NCBI GenBank assembly: GCA_041663425.1
Contig: JBAYMS010000007.1
Location: forward strand, 1 to 51,601
DNA: 51,601 nt
Direction: 5' to 3'
From: FEN-1322 sp041663425
Lineage (GTDB): Bacteria; Omnitrophota; Gorgyraeia; 2-01-FULL-45-10
Shown: positions 24,382 to 33,047 of the stretch, piece by piece
Layout of the letters: the number at the start of each line of letters is the position of its first letter
Position numbering within the stretch: the stretch's first letter is position 1
The notes under the pieces: generated by a model
Database searches by the model: none
What the model was told of the DNA's origin: nothing
Seen by the model: only the letters and a program-made list of their open reading frames with translations
Position numbers and translations under genes: made by a program

Positions 24382-25811
24382 GTAAATATGATATTGTGAT
24401 AATAGGCGGCGGTGTTGTCGGCACTGCCATAGCGCGTGAATTGTCGCGTTACAAAGTGAAGGTCGTGCTTTTAGAAAAAGAGGCAGAGCTTGCCTTTGGC
24501 GTTTCGAAATCAAATAGCGGGATCATACATCCTGGCACTCAGCATTCCCCCGGCACACTTAAGGGGAAACTGTGCGTTCAAGGTAACGCACTTACCAGAA
24601 AACTAGCCAAAGAGCTTTTTATAGATTTCAAAAAAGTCGGCGAACTTATCGTAGCTTTTACCGGAGAAGAGCGCACCCGCCTTGAGCAATTAAAAAAAGA
24701 CGGTGATGCCTGCGGGGTGCCGTCTTTAAAGATGGTAACAAAAGCCTGGCTTAAGAAGAACGAACCGAATCTGTCGGGCGAAGCCCTCGCCGCGCTCTAT
24801 GCCCCGACCGCCGGTATCATCAGCCCTTATCGATGGGTTTATGACTTTGCCGAGAATGCTATTAGTAATGGTGTCGAGATCCGTACGGAGACGAAGGCCG
24901 AGAAAATTGTGATAACGAATCCGGGGTTTGAAATAATTACTCCTAAAGGAAACTTTTCGGCAAAATATGTGATAAACGCCGCGGGGTTATATGCCGATGA
25001 AATTGCGCGCATGGTCGGAATAAATGATTTTAAGATATGTCCCCGCAAGGGCGAAGAGTTTTTGCTGGATAAAAAACGTGAAAATCTGACAAGACATTTA
25101 CTATTCCCGCTTCCTTCAAAAACATCCAAAGGCATACTAGTTACCAGAACTTCCGACGGCAACCCTATGATCGGTCCTACAGCCGAAGATGTACAGGATA
25201 GAGAAGACCTGTCGACTACCGAGGCAGGACTTAAAAAAGTTCTTGAGGGTGCCAAGAAGATGGTGCCTTCTATAAATGAAAACGATATAATCGCGTATTT
25301 TGCCGGATTGCGTCCTGCTTCCGGAGATGATTTTATTATACGGCATGAAGATAAAGTCCCCGGGTTTATTAATGTAGCCGGTATTCAATCACCGGGATTG
25401 ACCGCAGCGCCTGCCATAGCTCTGATGGTAACGGGTTTGTTAAAGCAAGCCGGCCTGAATATGAAAAAGAAATTATTTTTTCATAAATATCGTAAAAAAG
25501 AATACCATCTTTTTTCGATGCCGCTTGCGAAATCAAAAAAACTTATAAAGAAAGACGCTTCGTACGGTGATATTGTCTGCAGATGCGAAATGGTATCGGC
25601 CAAAGAGGTCCGTGAGGCTATCGCGCGCGGCGCCAGGACGATGGATGGTGTAAAATTCCGGACGCGCGCTCAGGCAGGCCGCTGCCATGGCAGTTTCTGC
25701 ACATCGCGCCTTATGAAAATACTCGCCGAAGAGACTAAATTACCATCCACAGGCATAACGAAACGCGGACATGGATCTGAGATAGTTAAAGAGGACCGGA
25801 TAAATGGTTAA
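24378..25811 (+). CDS. glycerol-3-phosphate dehydrogenase-like FAD enzyme with BFD domain
   Basis: A 477-residue FAD oxidoreductase of the GlpA/GlpO group. Residues 4-30 carry the FAD motif DIVIIGGGVVGTAIA; SNSGIIHPG follows. The C-terminal part (about 395-450) is a [2Fe-2S] BFD-like domain with CRCEMVSA and GRCHGSFC. It oxidises glycerol-3-phosphate to dihydroxyacetone phosphate and probably passes electrons to the next protein. The gene overlaps glpK by four bases and the FAD oxidoreductase by eight. Gene order matches operons known from Thermotogae and Clostridia. Confidence 0.9.
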   Translation: MSKYDIVIIGGGVVGTAIARELSRYKVKVVLLEKEAELAFGVSKSNSGIIHPGTQHSPGTLKGKLCVQGNALTRKLAKELFIDFKKVGELIVAFTGEERTRLEQLKKDGDACGVPSLKMVTKAWLKKNEPNLSGEALAALYAPTAGIISPYRWVYDFAENAISNGVEIRTETKAEKIVITNPGFEIITPKGNFSAKYVINAAGLYADEIARMVGINDFKICPRKGEEFLLDKKRENLTRHLLFPLPSKTSKGILVTRTSDGNPMIGPTAEDVQDREDLSTTEAGLKKVLEGAKKMVPSINENDIIAYFAGLRPASGDDFIIRHEDKVPGFINVAGIQSPGLTAAPAIALMVTGLLKQAGLNMKKKLFFHKYRKKEYHLFSMPLAKSKKLIKKDASYGDIVCRCEMVSAKEVREAIARGARTMDGVKFRTRAQAGRCHGSFCTSRLMKILAEETKLPSTGITKRGHGSEIVKEDRING

Positions 25812-26781
25812 ACGCGACCTTGTTGTGGTGGGCGGCGGGCCGGCAGGCATGGCGGCGGCGATATCCGCATACGAAAACGGTGTAAAAGATATCCTGCTTA
25901 TTGAACGCGATCTCTATCTGGGCGGTATTTTAAATCAGTGTATACACACCGGATTCGGGCTCGATTATTTTAAAGAGCTTCTGACAGGACCGGAATATGC
26001 CGACAGATTTATAAAGAAAATAAGATCACTGCCGGATATAGATATATCCACAAGATCTTTTGTTGTGAATCTCAAAAAAGATAAAACCGTAACATATCTG
26101 AAGCCGGGAGCCATGTGCGTAGTCCGTCCGAAAGCCCTGATAATGGCGACGGGATGCCGTGAGAGGACGCGGGAGATGGTCCATATACCCGGGACGCGGC
26201 CGGCAGGAATATTTTCCGCAGGCCTTGCTCAGAGGCTTATAAATATTGACGGATTGTTGCCCGGCAAAGAAGTTGTGATAATCGGTTCCGGCGACATAGG
26301 TCTTATAATGGCGCGCAGGTTTACACTGCAAGGCGCTAAAGTAAAAGCTATAGTCGAAATACAGAAACAGACCCGCGGGTTGGTTAGAAATGTCGTCCAG
26401 TGCGTTGAAGATTTCGGGATACCAATGTATTTTAATCATAAAGTTTCAAAGATTCATGGCAAAGACCGGGTCGAGAAGATAAGCATTGTTCAGATAGATG
26501 ATAATATGAAAGATGTCTCCGGCACTGAGGTTGAGATAGGGTGCGATACAGTTCTTGTTTCGGTAGGGCTTATCCCGGAAAATGAGTTGATAGAGATGGC
26601 AGGTGTGGATATGGACAAGAGAACAAATTCTCCCATATCTAAAGAAGTTAACAAGACTTCCATACCCGGCTTATTCGTATGCGGTAATTCATTTAAAGTT
26701 TATGATTATGTCGATTCTGTGACGGCGGATAGTGAACTTGCCGGCAAATTGGCTGCGCAGTATCTGAGGAAGACCAAATGA
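25804..26781 (+). CDS. GlpB/NoxA-like FAD/NAD oxidoreductase
   Basis: A 325-residue FAD/NAD(P) oxidoreductase: FAD site DLVVVGGGPAGMAAA, ATGCRERTREM, a second dinucleotide site EVVIIGSGDIGLIMARR, and closing GLFVCGNSFKVYDYVDSV. In known operons this partner accepts electrons from the FAD dehydrogenase or oxidises NADH. It overlaps both neighbours (eight and four bases). Electron acceptor unknown. Confidence 0.9.
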   Translation: MVKRDLVVVGGGPAGMAAAISAYENGVKDILLIERDLYLGGILNQCIHTGFGLDYFKELLTGPEYADRFIKKIRSLPDIDISTRSFVVNLKKDKTVTYLKPGAMCVVRPKALIMATGCRERTREMVHIPGTRPAGIFSAGLAQRLINIDGLLPGKEVVIIGSGDIGLIMARRFTLQGAKVKAIVEIQKQTRGLVRNVVQCVEDFGIPMYFNHKVSKIHGKDRVEKISIVQIDDNMKDVSGTEVEIGCDTVLVSVGLIPENELIEMAGVDMDKRTNSPISKEVNKTSIPGLFVCGNSFKVYDYVDSVTADSELAGKLAAQYLRKTK

Positions 26782-27134
26782 TCAGAAAAATGATATGCAT
26801 AGAATGCCCGAAAGGCTGCTCGCTATCTGTTGATATAGAGGGCTGTAAGGTAAAGACCGTGACCGGTAATAAATGCCCGAGGGGTGCTGCGTATGCCATA
26901 GCTGAAAATGAAGAACCGATGAGGATATTTACCGCGACCGTAGCAACTAAAGGGTTAAATTTAAAACTAATACCAGTCCGGACCAATAAACCGATCCCTA
27001 AAAAAGACCTGTTCCTCGCCGCGGATGAAACGCGGAAAATAAGAGTAGAGAAGCCTTTGAAAGCGGGAGATACGGTAACCGATAATTTTCTCGGTCTTAA
27101 CGTTAAATTGCTGGCAACGAGGGAAGTAGCGTGA
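26778..27134 (+). CDS. DUF1667 cysteine-rich protein
   Basis: A 118-residue DUF1667 protein with CIECPKGC (Cys7, 10, 14) and NKCPRGAAYA, the typical metal or iron-sulfur binding pattern. It is regularly found after the two FAD enzymes of glycerol operons, where it probably serves as an electron-transfer or assembly subunit; this is known context rather than demonstrated activity. It overlaps the previous gene by four bases and the PhoB start by four. Confidence 0.92.
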   Translation: MIRKMICIECPKGCSLSVDIEGCKVKTVTGNKCPRGAAYAIAENEEPMRIFTATVATKGLNLKLIPVRTNKPIPKKDLFLAADETRKIRVEKPLKAGDTVTDNFLGLNVKLLATREVA

Positions 27135-27823
27135 AGGAAAAGATACTAATCGTCGAAGATGAAAAAGATATAGTGAAGATGCTTGAGTATAATCTCAGGA
27201 AAGAAGGATATGTGTCTTTATCGGCTCGCAGCGGAGAGGATGCTGTAAAAACAGCAGGCAAAGAATCTCCCGACCTGATCCTGCTTGATCTTATGCTGCC
27301 CGGAATAGACGGCCTGGAAGTCTGTAAAACATTAAAACTCGGACAGAAGACAGCCGCTATCCCTATAATAATGCTGACGGCAAAATCTCAGGAATCCGAC
27401 AAGATCGTGGGGCTTGAATTGGGCGCGGACGATTATGTGACAAAACCGTTCAGCCCCAGAGAGCTTATTGCCCGTATAAAGGCCGTGCTTCGCCGCATTA
27501 AGGAAAAAGATAAATCTCCGGAAACGTTTAAATCCGGAGAATTGACGATAGATTTTGCAAAGATATCCGTCGCCGTTAAAAATAAACCTGTTGAGATTAC
27601 CGCAAAAGAATTTGAACTCCTGAAAACACTTATAAAGGCTAAGGGCAGGGTCCTATCGCGGGACTATCTTCTGGATACGATCTGGGGTGTGGATCAGTCC
27701 CTGGAAATTCAGACCAGAACTGTAGATGTGCATATAAGAACGCTTAGGAAAAAATTGAAATCCGCAGCTAGATATATAATAACCGTAAAAAATTACGGAT
27801 ACAGGTTTGAGAATGAAGATTAA
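27131..27823 (+). CDS. phoB: PhoB/PhoP-type response regulator
   Basis: A 230-residue OmpR/PhoB-class regulator. Receiver: VEDEKD acidic pocket, phosphorylated Asp53 (LILLDLMLPG), conserved Thr in MLTAKS and Lys in VTKPFSP. The C-terminal winged helix has KEFELLKTLI, GRVLSRDYLLDTIWG and RTVDVHIRTLRKKL. It starts at GTG 27131, overlapping the DUF1667 stop. With the kinase downstream and a Pho box plus pst operon beyond, phosphate control is strongly suggested. Confidence 0.93.
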   Translation: MKEKILIVEDEKDIVKMLEYNLRKEGYVSLSARSGEDAVKTAGKESPDLILLDLMLPGIDGLEVCKTLKLGQKTAAIPIIMLTAKSQESDKIVGLELGADDYVTKPFSPRELIARIKAVLRRIKEKDKSPETFKSGELTIDFAKISVAVKNKPVEITAKEFELLKTLIKAKGRVLSRDYLLDTIWGVDQSLEIQTRTVDVHIRTLRKKLKSAARYIITVKNYGYRFENED

Positions 27824-29585
27824 AAGCTTTAAACTAAAACTTATTTTTTCATACGTTATAATTATTTTAATACCTCTGGCTTTAATAGCGTTTTTCCTTG
27901 ATAAAAGCCTCGAAGAAAATTCACTTCGTAATATAGAATCCTCGCTTGTTACTCAGGCACGCTTGGTCGAAACTCAGCTTCCCTTAGAAAAAATTACAAA
28001 AGAAGACGGCGTTTCTTTAACAACGCTTATTAAAAAATTAAGCAAAAATAGCAATTGCCGCATTACTGTGATAGACGCTAAGGGTAAGGTTCTATCCGAT
28101 TCTGAAAAAAATCAGGATGGCGCTGCCCATATGGAAAATCACAGCAATCGTGCGGAAATTAAAACAGCCATGTCCGGCAGCATCGGTATAGATATCAGGC
28201 ATTCTCCTACACTTAAAGTCAATATGTTATATGCGGCTTTGCCAATTCAGAGTGATAACGTGATTATAGGCGTATTAAGGCTCTCTGTCCCGCTTCAATC
28301 CGTCCAAAAGACTTTATTCAAAATAAGGAAGATCGTATTTTTAGGGATGTTTTTCGCCGTATGTTTCGCTTTTATTCTGGGCTCTATAGTGGCGTCGAGG
28401 GTTGTCGCGCCTATAAACAAAATGATCCAGGTATCACGCAGATTTTCTGAAGGTGATTTCAGCCGAAGAATTTATGATAGTTCTCAGGATGAAATAGGAG
28501 AGCTTGCTGCTACATTGAACAGGATGGCGGAAGAGATAGAGAATAAGATAAAGGAGATAGGGTCTCAAAACCAGAAACTAGCCGCAATATTCAATAGTAT
28601 GATAGAAGGCATTATTGTCGTCGACAATACTGGTTCTGTAATTTCTGTTAATCCTGCTATCGAGAAGATTTTCGGCGTTTCCGCAGAGCGCATTACCGGT
28701 AAAGCGTTTCTGGAGACTGTGCGCAATAATGAAATATTTGAAATAATAACCGGCGCTCTTAGGGCAGGCCAGCCTATGCGCGGCGAAATAACGCTTTTAT
28801 ATCCTGTGCATAGAATATTTGAAATAAGTGCTACGCCCATTTTTAATAATAATACCGTTGCCGGATGTCTCGCGGTGATACATGACATAACCGAGATAAG
28901 AAAACTTGAAACCATGCGTAAAGACTTTGTCGCCAATGTTTCTCATGAGTTAAAAACGCCTCTTACTTCGATAAAAGGTTTTGTTGAGACGCTGTTAGAT
29001 GGTGCCCTTGACGATAAAGAGAATAGCCGCAGCTTCTTAAAAATAGTCCAGGAACACACTGAGCGGCTTGACACATTGGTTAATGACCTGCTGGTCCTTT
29101 CCAGTCTGGAATCAAAAGAGATAGTTCTTAATAAAGAGGAAATAGACCTGGAGGCCGAGCTTACTAAAGTTGTTCTCGGTTTTAAAGCGCAACTAAAGAA
29201 GAAAAATATAGAGGTCAAGAACGAGGTCCGTCTCCATAGCCTGCTTAAGGCTGACAGGAACAGGGTGGAGCAGGTATTGACCAATCTGATCGATAATGCG
29301 ATAAAATTTAATAAAGACAAAGGTTTTATCAGGATCTACGCCGATAGGATGGACAATAAAATAAAAATTACCTTTGAGGATTCCGGCTTCGGCATACCTG
29401 CGAAAGATCTTTTGCGTATATTTGAACGGTTTTATAGGGTCGATAAGGCGCGCTCCCGCGAGCTTGGCGGAACAGGCCTTGGCCTTTCTATAGTGAAGCA
29501 TATAGTTGAACTCCATGGTGGATCCGTCGGTGTAGAAAGCGCTGAAGGTGTAGGCTCGAAATTCTGGTTTACCCTGCCGTTATAG
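27813..29585 (+). CDS. phoR: PhoR-type sensor histidine kinase
   Basis: A 590-residue membrane kinase. Two membrane segments (about residues 8-28 and 172-192) enclose a periplasmic sensor; HAMP (about 192-245), PAS (about 255-360), HisKA with SHELKTPLTSIKG (phosphoacceptor His378), and an ATPase domain with NLIDNAIKFN, DSGFGIP and GGTGLGLSIVKH. Layout matches PhoR of phosphate systems. The ATG at 27813 overlaps the phoB end by 11 bases; a TTG at 27807 is an alternative. It is the cognate partner of the preceding regulator. Confidence 0.92.
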   Translation: MKIKSFKLKLIFSYVIIILIPLALIAFFLDKSLEENSLRNIESSLVTQARLVETQLPLEKITKEDGVSLTTLIKKLSKNSNCRITVIDAKGKVLSDSEKNQDGAAHMENHSNRAEIKTAMSGSIGIDIRHSPTLKVNMLYAALPIQSDNVIIGVLRLSVPLQSVQKTLFKIRKIVFLGMFFAVCFAFILGSIVASRVVAPINKMIQVSRRFSEGDFSRRIYDSSQDEIGELAATLNRMAEEIENKIKEIGSQNQKLAAIFNSMIEGIIVVDNTGSVISVNPAIEKIFGVSAERITGKAFLETVRNNEIFEIITGALRAGQPMRGEITLLYPVHRIFEISATPIFNNNTVAGCLAVIHDITEIRKLETMRKDFVANVSHELKTPLTSIKGFVETLLDGALDDKENSRSFLKIVQEHTERLDTLVNDLLVLSSLESKEIVLNKEEIDLEAELTKVVLGFKAQLKKKNIEVKNEVRLHSLLKADRNRVEQVLTNLIDNAIKFNKDKGFIRIYADRMDNKIKITFEDSGFGIPAKDLLRIFERFYRVDKARSRELGGTGLGLSIVKHIVELHGGSVGVESAEGVGSKFWFTLPL

Positions 29586-29593
29586 AGGAAGCA

Positions 29594-30256
29594 ATGATAA
29601 GAAAAATATTTGTAGTAATGACAATGCTTACTTTAATTAGCGCCCCCTTTAAAGTTTATGCCTATGAAAAAGGTGATTTCCAGATATGGAACACGGATAC
29701 AGAAGAGGTTAAGCTTTATAAGGGCGTGAAGTTGGCGATGGAGCAGGAATTCCGTTTCGGTGAGAACGCGAGTGAATTTTTCTATCAGCACTATGAATTT
29801 GGCGTTGTATTCGGTTTCGCTAAAGTGCTAGATCTCGCTTTTTGCTACCGCCTTGTGCTAGACAGGGTTAAGCGTAAATGGATGGAAGAGGATATGCCGA
29901 ACGTTAACGCTACACTGAAACATGAGATAGGGAAGCTAAAGCTCGAAGACCGAAATCGTATAGAGTACCGCCATTACAGGTATAAAGACGATTCGATAAG
30001 GTATCGCAATAAATTTACCATGAAGTATCCCATAGGATTTAAAAGCATAAAAATATCTCCCTTCGCTTCAAACGAAATATTTGTCTCTTCCAACTCCACC
30101 GGCTACAATGAAAACAGGTTTTCCGCCGGAACGGAATTTGAGCTGGCAAAATATGTGAAGGCAGACATTTATTATATGTTAAAGAGCAATAAGGTAAAAG
30201 ACTATAAATGGACCGATGCCAATGTGCTCGGCACCAAGATCAAAATATCGTTCTAA
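29594..30256 (+). CDS. DUF2490-like outer-membrane beta-barrel protein
   Basis: A 220-residue exported protein with signal peptide (about 1-22, ending VYA) and alternating hydrophobic/polar strands typical of a small beta barrel: LAMEQEFRFG, FYQHYEFGVVFG, NRIEYRHYRYKD, RNKFTMKYP, and a terminal IKISF that ends in Phe, as usual for outer-membrane insertion. It resembles DUF2490 proteins. An AGGAAG site precedes the ATG. It ends just before the Pho box and is likely the last gene of the glycerol-phoBR unit. Confidence 0.8.
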   Translation: MIRKIFVVMTMLTLISAPFKVYAYEKGDFQIWNTDTEEVKLYKGVKLAMEQEFRFGENASEFFYQHYEFGVVFGFAKVLDLAFCYRLVLDRVKRKWMEEDMPNVNATLKHEIGKLKLEDRNRIEYRHYRYKDDSIRYRNKFTMKYPIGFKSIKISPFASNEIFVSSNSTGYNENRFSAGTEFELAKYVKADIYYMLKSNKVKDYKWTDANVLGTKIKISF

Positions 30257-30290
30257 CCCCTCGTAGTTTCTCAAAATTCCCAAATAAAAC

Positions 30291-30344
30291 TTAACCTGCA
30301 TTTTACATTGCCTTGAAGCGGATTTAATCTCAATCATCTATACT
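30291..30344 (+). promoter_or_regulatory. Pho box (four 11-base-spaced half-sites) and -10
   Basis: Four half-sites start exactly 11 bases apart: TTAACC (30291), TTTACA (30302), TTGAAG (30313) and TTAATC (30324), each separated by five bases. This is the direct-repeat architecture known for PhoB and PhoP binding sites. A -10 hexamer TATACT at 30339-30344 starts ten bases after the last repeat, and there is no recognisable -35, as expected for a regulator-dependent promoter. It precedes the 63-residue protein, porin and pst operon, and phoB/phoR lie just upstream. Confidence 0.78.
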
Positions 30345-30396
30345 TTTCATGTAACTTTAAAAGCTTCCCAATTTAGAGGGGAGGAGGTGATGAGAA

Positions 30397-30588
30397 GTGT
30401 TTGGTGATGAAATTATAATAGGGAGCGTTAGGGCTCAGTCGGATCATCTGAAACAGATTTTGGCGCAGATAGAAGAAGACAGACATTGGAAAGAGCATAG
30501 TCTGTACTATGCAAAAGAGATGTACGATGTTGAGAAAAACCTACGGAAGATAAGAAAGTTCGATTTTGAGCCCATAAATAAGGCATAG
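30397..30588 (+). CDS. small hydrophilic protein at head of Pho-controlled unit
   Basis: A 63-residue protein with GTG start, supported by the strong site AGGAGGTG (30382-30389), seven bases upstream. Sequence is charged and helical (SDHLKQILAQIEEDRHWKEH, YAKEMYDVEKNLRKIRKFDF) with no signal peptide or membrane segment. I do not recognise a family. Its place between the Pho box and the porin/pst genes suggests phosphate-starvation expression; it might be a small regulator or adaptor, but this is inference. Confidence 0.65.
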   Translation: MFGDEIIIGSVRAQSDHLKQILAQIEEDRHWKEHSLYYAKEMYDVEKNLRKIRKFDFEPINKA

Positions 30589-30639
30589 ATGTATAAATGA
30601 TTAATGACGCAAAAAAAGATAAATAGGAGAATATGGAAA

Positions 30640-32028
30640 ATGAAAAAACTACTACTAATATCGTGTTTAGTAGTTTCGTTTACACTGATTAGCAGGCCGC
30701 CGGTTCAGGCGAGCGAAGTGGATGTCTTGGTAAATAAGCTGGTCGAAAAGAATGTATTATCGCCTGCAGAAGCGCAGATAATACTGGATGAAACAAAACT
30801 TCAGGTGTCTAAAGATCTGGCGCAGGCAAAATCTTTGTCTGTTCCGGACTGGACGCAGCGTATAAAGTGGGGAGGCGATGTAAGGTTTAGGACTCAGACA
30901 GATTGGGGGAAGCCTACAACCTCAGACAGCGCTTCTACTATAAAGCATCAGCGTATAAGAGAAAGAGTCCGCGGCAGATTTTATATGGAAGGCAAGGTCA
31001 ATGATTTCACATATGCCGGAGTCAGATTTGCGGGCGGCGGGACGAGCGCGCGGTCAACGAACGATACGCTTGATGATTATTTTACGAAAGATTACACGAT
31101 GTTTGATCAGTACTATATAAGAGCTGAAGCTCCCAGTGAGATGATAAGGGATTATGGACAATATTTTAGCGATGCCAGGCTTTGGCTGGGAAGGTTTGCT
31201 ATCCCATATGAAACCTCTGAGCTGATATGGGACTCAGATATTAACCTTAACGGTATAGCTTTTCAGTATGTATCCCCTGACATAAAAACCGGTGTGCTGC
31301 CCGACATGAATATATACTCTAATATAGGATTTCATTGGTTGACAGAAGGTGCCAACTTAAGCGCCGATCCTCTATTGTTTGGATACCAGCTCGGAAGCAA
31401 AACTGCAGCGTTCGGCCCGCTTGACACAATAGTTAACCTGGCTGTATCCACATGGGATTTTACGCATCTAAAAGACAAGTCGCCTACAGGGTCATCCGGG
31501 ACAAACTCGCGCTGGTGGAATGGCGCCGGGCAGGATAATCCGGCCGGTACGTATAGATTTAATTATTACCTAGTCGATGTTTTACTGAATGTGGACAATG
31601 CAAAGATATTTGACATTGCCCTTCCGCATGGATTCTATACTGATTTCGTGCATAATATGGGTTGTTCAGATCAGAATAACGGGCTTTTACTGGGAGCCTA
31701 CGTCGGTAAAAAGAAGATTAAAGCACCCGGAGACTGGAAAGCAAGGGCAGAATGGCGCTATATCGAGCGTGATGCCGTTACAGACTTTACTCCTGATTCA
31801 GATTTCTATGGTTTTGGTACCTATACTTCCGCGACGACCAGCGCAAATACAAATGGTTTGCCTGCCGAAGGCGGCACAAACGGCAAAGGTATTAACATGG
31901 CGTTTGAGTACCAACTGCTTAAAAATACAAGTCTGAATATTGAGTATTATTGGATGGAGCCAATCAAATCATGGGATAAGCAGGATCCATGGAATGAATT
32001 GCAGCTAGATGTAATTACGAAATTCTAA
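30640..32028 (+). CDS. outer-membrane porin (Porin_5-like)
   Basis: A 462-residue exported beta-barrel protein. Start ATG 30640 has AGGAGA nine bases upstream and gives a signal peptide (about 1-22). A short helical region follows (VDVLVNKLVEKNVLSPAEAQIIL), typical of this porin type, then many antiparallel strands (IKWGGDVRFRTQTDWG, RLWLGRFAIPYETSELIW) and the terminal LQLDVITKF ending in Phe. Placement under the Pho box right before pstS suggests that it lets phosphate or phosphorylated compounds cross the outer membrane (inference). Confidence 0.85.
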   Translation: MKKLLLISCLVVSFTLISRPPVQASEVDVLVNKLVEKNVLSPAEAQIILDETKLQVSKDLAQAKSLSVPDWTQRIKWGGDVRFRTQTDWGKPTTSDSASTIKHQRIRERVRGRFYMEGKVNDFTYAGVRFAGGGTSARSTNDTLDDYFTKDYTMFDQYYIRAEAPSEMIRDYGQYFSDARLWLGRFAIPYETSELIWDSDINLNGIAFQYVSPDIKTGVLPDMNIYSNIGFHWLTEGANLSADPLLFGYQLGSKTAAFGPLDTIVNLAVSTWDFTHLKDKSPTGSSGTNSRWWNGAGQDNPAGTYRFNYYLVDVLLNVDNAKIFDIALPHGFYTDFVHNMGCSDQNNGLLLGAYVGKKKIKAPGDWKARAEWRYIERDAVTDFTPDSDFYGFGTYTSATTSANTNGLPAEGGTNGKGINMAFEYQLLKNTSLNIEYYWMEPIKSWDKQDPWNELQLDVITKF

Positions 32029-32062
32029 ACGGTAAAGAAAATTTTAAAAAGGGGGAATAGTG

Positions 32063-33007
32063 ATGAATAGATTAAGAATAGTCTTTATAGGAGCAGCATT
32101 TTTGTTCTTCATCCCTGCCGTTTGCTTCGGGGCAAATGGTATGGTGCAGGTAAAGGGTTCTGACACTCTTATTAACGTGGTGCAGAAGTTGGCCGAAGTA
32201 TATATGGCTAAAAAACCAGGCACGAGCGTTGCGGTTACAGGCGGCGGATCCGGAACTGGTGTGGCGGCTCTTATAAACAGAACCTGCGATATTGCTAATG
32301 CGTCCCGGCAGATTAAATCGAGCGAAGTTGAACAAGCGAATAATAAAGGAGTGGATCCGAAAAGAGTCGTGGTAGCTATAGATGCTCTAAGCGTTATAGT
32401 AAGCGCTCAAAATCCGGTCAGTAAACTTACGGTTGAACAGATAGGAAAGATATATAAGGGAGAGATAAAAAACTGGAGCGATGTCGGAGGGAGTGACTTG
32501 CCTATCACTCTTTACGGAAGACAGTCTAATTCCGGCACGTATGATTTTATGAAAGAAAATGTAATGTTCGGAGAGTATTCCACCAGTTTAAAGAGTATGA
32601 ACGGAAACGCGCAGATAGTTGAGGCTATAAAGCAGGATGCTTCAGGCATAGGTTATGTAGGTGTAGGTTATGCCAAAGAATCTGCCGGCATAAAAGCCCT
32701 TAAAGTAGCATCGAAGATAGGTGCCGCTTATTACGATCCGTTAAATCTTATGGATGTTAAAAGCGGATATTACCCGATAACGAGGCCTTTAAATCAGTAT
32801 ATTAACGGTATGCCAAAGGGTTTGGTTAAAAATTTTCTCGAGTTTGAGTTAAGTGATGAGGGCCAGAAAATAATCGAGGAGGAAGGATTTTTTGCGATAC
32901 CGGATGAATACCAGACATATAATGATCAGACGCTGGGTAGATCCGGCCGCGTCGGAGAAAGTCCTATGAGGCCTAAAGATCTGGAAGATAACCTCGGAGC
33001 CGGATAA
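32063..33007 (+). CDS. pstS: phosphate-binding protein PstS
   Basis: A 314-residue periplasmic phosphate-binding protein. Signal peptide about 1-23. Phosphate-site landmarks: VKGSDTLIN, TGGGSGTGVAALINR, ANASRQIKSSE, YGRQSNSGTYDFMKENV and GIGYVGVGYA. The ATG at 32063 follows a GGGGG site; a GTG three bases earlier is possible. It delivers phosphate to the PstCAB importer encoded next and follows the porin by 34 bases. Confidence 0.95.
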   Translation: MNRLRIVFIGAAFLFFIPAVCFGANGMVQVKGSDTLINVVQKLAEVYMAKKPGTSVAVTGGGSGTGVAALINRTCDIANASRQIKSSEVEQANNKGVDPKRVVVAIDALSVIVSAQNPVSKLTVEQIGKIYKGEIKNWSDVGGSDLPITLYGRQSNSGTYDFMKENVMFGEYSTSLKSMNGNAQIVEAIKQDASGIGYVGVGYAKESAGIKALKVASKIGAAYYDPLNLMDVKSGYYPITRPLNQYINGMPKGLVKNFLEFELSDEGQKIIEEEGFFAIPDEYQTYNDQTLGRSGRVGESPMRPKDLEDNLGAG

Positions 33008-33047
33008 GAAATGACAGATAGTAAATATACATGGGAAAGGATAGGCT

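Noticed and set aside
30390..30407. Five-residue leader peptide (MRSVW) before the 63-residue protein
   Set aside because: Its ATG directly abuts AGGAGGTG, too close for initiation, and no attenuator hairpin is seen.
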